Of a stretch of 64,000 nucleotides of DNA, positions 61,987 through 64,000 are shown in pieces. Source of the DNA: SAR202 cluster bacterium (GTDB lineage Bacteria > Chloroflexota > Dehalococcoidia > Lucifugimonadales > VXLM01); the NCBI GenBank assembly GCA_022448725.1, contig JAKUTR010000005.1:1-64000 (forward strand). Reading direction: 5' to 3'. Position numbers and translations under genes: made by a program. Position 1 is the first letter of the stretch; every line of letters begins with the position of its first letter. The notes below the pieces were generated by a model, which saw nothing but the letters and a program-made list of their open reading frames with translations, was not told the DNA's origin and did no database searches.

Positions 61987-62964
61987 ATGAAAGCTGCTCG
62001 GTTAGTAGGACCACAGAAATTCGAGATCGTGGATGTCCCAGACCCGGTCCCTGGGGATAAAAACTGCATTGTTAAATTGGAAAGATGGTCGATATGTGGA
62101 AGCGATATTCGGCACGAATACGGCACGGTTTTCCAGGAGGAGCACTACCCACTCGACGCGGGGTTCCCGTGCCATGAACTTGTCGGCTCGATCGTGGAGA
62201 GCCGATCAGACCTGTGGGCTGAAGGACAGCGGGTCATCGTAATCCCACACCTAGGCGCTAACGGCCTCACAGAATACACCGAGGCGCTACCCAATCGAAT
62301 GATTCCTATCCCCAACGAAGGTGACGCAGGAGACTGGTTGATGTGCCAACCTTCTGGCACAGTACTTTACGCGCTACAGGAAACTGGCGTACTTCTCGGC
62401 AAAAGAATTCTCATTTTAGGCCAAGGACCGATAGGACTCTCCTTCACCGCAATTTGTGCACGTTCAGGCGCTAGGCAGGTCATTGCTGCAGACCTTCATA
62501 ACTATCGGCTTGAATACTCTCAGCGGTTTGGGGCAACACACTCTATCAATCCAACAGCGGAACCTCTTGACGAGGCAGTAGACACAATCACCGAGGGAGA
62601 GATGCCTGACATCACCATTGAAGCAGCCGGCTACCCTGATACGCTTGCAGCTGCGATCAGGCTCGTGAAGGTGGGAGGTACAATCGTGATGTTTGGTCAG
62701 CAACCTAACTCGGCAGATGGTCAAATGGCGCCGCTGGACGCTAAGGAACTCCTATACAAGAACGCCAAGCTCCGCTCAACAGCAGCGAGCCAGAGTGGTG
62801 ATGTCGTAACTCACATCAAAACCATGGTAGAACTTAGACAGCGTGGTTGGTGGGATCCAGCTGAGATGATCACCCACCAGCTAAAATTTAGAGATTTGCA
62901 AACAGCTTATGACATGTATCAGCAACGCGAGGATGAGGTGATCAAGATTATGATGCAGGCGTAA
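61987..62964 (+). CDS. Zinc-dependent medium-chain alcohol dehydrogenase
   Basis: This 325-residue enzyme has RWSICGSDIRHEYG for the catalytic zinc Cys, FPCHELVGSI with the His-Glu pair, and LILGQGPIGLSFTAI as the cofactor motif. The usual four-Cys structural zinc lobe is absent; that stretch reads VIVIPHLGANGL. GAGG lies six bases before the ATG, with an in-frame TTG four codons earlier rejected. It would oxidise a polyol or sugar derivative with NAD(P). Divergent from the sugar-type SDR. Confidence 0.87.
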   Translation: MKAARLVGPQKFEIVDVPDPVPGDKNCIVKLERWSICGSDIRHEYGTVFQEEHYPLDAGFPCHELVGSIVESRSDLWAEGQRVIVIPHLGANGLTEYTEALPNRMIPIPNEGDAGDWLMCQPSGTVLYALQETGVLLGKRILILGQGPIGLSFTAICARSGARQVIAADLHNYRLEYSQRFGATHSINPTAEPLDEAVDTITEGEMPDITIEAAGYPDTLAAAIRLVKVGGTIVMFGQQPNSADGQMAPLDAKELLYKNAKLRSTAASQSGDVVTHIKTMVELRQRGWWDPAEMITHQLKFRDLQTAYDMYQQREDEVIKIMMQA

Positions 62965-63012
62965 CCTTGACAAACTTTCCCCAATCGCCCGGAGAAGATC
63001 CCACAGGTCCTG

Positions 63013-64000
63013 TCAGAACGGTTGATACGTTTGAGATTTCCATCGGTTGATAGCGGTCTGCGCCCTGGGGCTGATCGCCCGCTCTACATCGATGTTCACG
63101 AGAGAAGGCCTATCGGCATTAAGTGCTCGCTCCAGAGCACCTGGGAGCTCGTCTGGAGCACTAACATGCTGCCCATATGCGCCCAGTGCTGAGACAAGCT
63201 GATCATAGCGCTGAGGCAGTAAGTCAACTGCAACTGCCTTTCCGTAAACTTGCAGTTGAATCTGCCGATCAATACCCCAAGCAGCGTCGTTTCCAAGAAC
63301 CGTCGTAATATTAATCGCGTGGCGTACCGCGGTATCGTACTCCATCGCGTTAAACCCAAATGCGCCGTCTCCGCATATTACGACTGACCTCCGATCCGGG
63401 TAAGCCAATTTCGCAGCCATCGCAGTGGGGATTGCGGTCCCGAGCATCCCTACTCCAGAGAAATAGTGCCACGACCTCGGGGACAATGCTGGTAAGTAGG
63501 CTCGACCGAGATGACAAAAATCACCACCATCAAAAGTAATGAAATCGTCCTTGTGCAGTAAAGACTTAAGCACCCGATGAACTTCAATCGCATGTATTGG
63601 CAACTGACCCGTAGCCTTTGATTCAAGTTCCTCACGGAAGTCGTCGCGGACAGATTTCAATTCTGCTAACCAGTCAGTGGGCTTAGTCCATGAATGCTTG
63701 CCGGCTTCCAAGGCTAGTTGATCAACTACCGCTTCCACATTCCCAACTATCCCTACATCTACACCTCGATTGCGTCCGATCTCAGCAGATGAAGGATCAA
63801 TTTGAACAATTTTGGACTTGGTGGATACAGTTGGCGGTAGCGCGTAACCCATAATGATGTCTTGTCTCATACCGAGCAGCACTATCACGTCAGCGTCACG
63901 CAACATCTTGGCAGCAGGATTTAGTCCATTATCGTAGAAACCATAAGAATATTCGTGTTCGTCAGAAACAATACCTCTAGCTGTCGCCTCCGTCATAATG
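63013..64000 (-). CDS. Thiamine diphosphate-dependent enzyme (acetolactate synthase/decarboxylase type), 5' end cut by window
   Basis: The visible C-terminal 329 codons are most of the central and ThDP domains of a protein normally about 550 residues. The frame stays open past the Met at 63996 to the window end, so that Met is internal (TEATARGIVSDEHEY is mid-protein sequence). The ThDP motif is GDGAFGFNAMEYDTAV followed by TVLGNDAAWG. Relatives include acetolactate synthase, oxalyl-CoA decarboxylase and aldehyde lyases; which one cannot be decided without the PYR domain. Confidence 0.88.
   Translation of the reverse strand, partial: IMTEATARGIVSDEHEYSYGFYDNGLNPAAKMLRDADVIVLLGMRQDIIMGYALPPTVSTKSKIVQIDPSSAEIGRNRGVDVGIVGNVEAVVDQLALEAGKHSWTKPTDWLAELKSVRDDFREELESKATGQLPIHAIEVHRVLKSLLHKDDFITFDGGDFCHLGRAYLPALSPRSWHYFSGVGMLGTAIPTAMAAKLAYPDRRSVVICGDGAFGFNAMEYDTAVRHAINITTVLGNDAAWGIDRQIQLQVYGKAVAVDLLPQRYDQLVSALGAYGQHVSAPDELPGALERALNADRPSLVNIDVERAISPRAQTAINRWKSQTYQPF

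Noticed and set aside
1-64000. tRNA genes, CRISPR arrays, IS elements, prophage
   Set aside because: I looked for T-loop motifs, regularly spaced repeats, transposase motifs and phage genes by eye and saw none that held up; a tRNAscan-SE and CRISPR search would be decisive.

Overview
The window is a dense stretch of about 60 genes at roughly 50% GC, with many overlapping or abutting stops and frequent TTG/GTG starts. There is no tRNA, rRNA, IS element, prophage gene or CRISPR array that I can recognise. The mixture suggests a streamlined marine heterotroph of the Chloroflexota, most likely SAR202-like. It combines scattered housekeeping loci (dnaN, acpP-nusB-fabD-rpmF, lepA, hisA/F/IE, a GuaB3-type IMPDH paralogue, hom, rpsF-ssb-rpsR, rsmA, plsX-fabG) with many catabolic families: enolase-superfamily dehydratases, amidases, Gfo/Idh/MocA and SDR oxidoreductases, amidohydrolases, phytanoyl-CoA dioxygenase, GMC oxidoreductase and MFS/DMT transporters. 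This assignment is inference from gene content only.

Left part (1-13 kb): an enolase-superfamily gene cut by the window edge sits divergent to a D-2-hydroxyacid dehydrogenase. Next come an MBL-fold hydrolase and a three-gene minus-strand envelope set (a six-repeat membrane protein, an anchored NTF2-like protein, a beta-propeller lipoprotein). A plus-strand run follows: nucleoside hydrolase, an ACSF3/MatB-type malonyl-CoA synthetase, a small AtzG-like protein overlapping an amidase, a Gfo/Idh/MocA oxidoreductase and a DUF6807 protein. It can be read as salvage of nucleosides or amides into malonyl-CoA (hypothesis).

Middle (13-40 kb): dnaN has a near-consensus promoter. It converges on a minus-strand operon yceD(DUF177)-rpmF-fabD-nusB-acpP that also has a good promoter. 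Then come a CocE-type esterase, an MFS carrier, three paralogous TIM-barrel glycosidase-like proteins, threonine aldolase, an alpha/beta hydrolase, a second enolase-superfamily enzyme, a sugar isomerase-like protein, a DMT exporter, a creatinase/M24-fold protein that has lost most metal ligands, an aldose-epimerase-like protein and a zinc alcohol dehydrogenase. A lepA, PTE-family hydrolase, MFS, PfkB sugar kinase, HpcH aldolase run looks like 2-keto-3-deoxy sugar-acid catabolism. lepA is preceded by a well-spaced Shine-Dalgarno serving a 40-codon out-of-frame ORF.

Right part (40-64 kb): LarE converges on a long minus-strand operon, guaB3-hisA-methyltransferase-hisF-hisIE-phytanoyl dioxygenase-amidohydrolase. 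Further on are a DUF3179 lipoprotein, hom, a strong hairpin, and rpsR-ssb-rpsF. The S18 protein keeps a four-Cys arrangement and has a Gly/Pro-rich N-tail. A GMC oxidoreductase, gluconate-dehydrogenase gamma-like protein and DapA-fold lyase form a sugar-oxidation set. rsmA and an OGG-type glycosylase converge on a compact FAS II operon: two MaoC/HadAB-like dehydratase subunits, plsX, fabG and a FabL-type enoyl reductase. An amidase whose conserved N-terminus lies upstream of its first ATG (probable AUC start), an SDR, a zinc alcohol dehydrogenase and a truncated ThDP enzyme close the window.

The acpP/fabD cluster at 14-17 kb and the dehydratase-plsX-fabG-fabL operon at 56-60 kb together supply most of a type II fatty acid synthase. 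The malonyl-CoA synthetase at 8 kb could feed it. Much of the rest is a flexible kit for oxidising sugar acids, amides and lactones.
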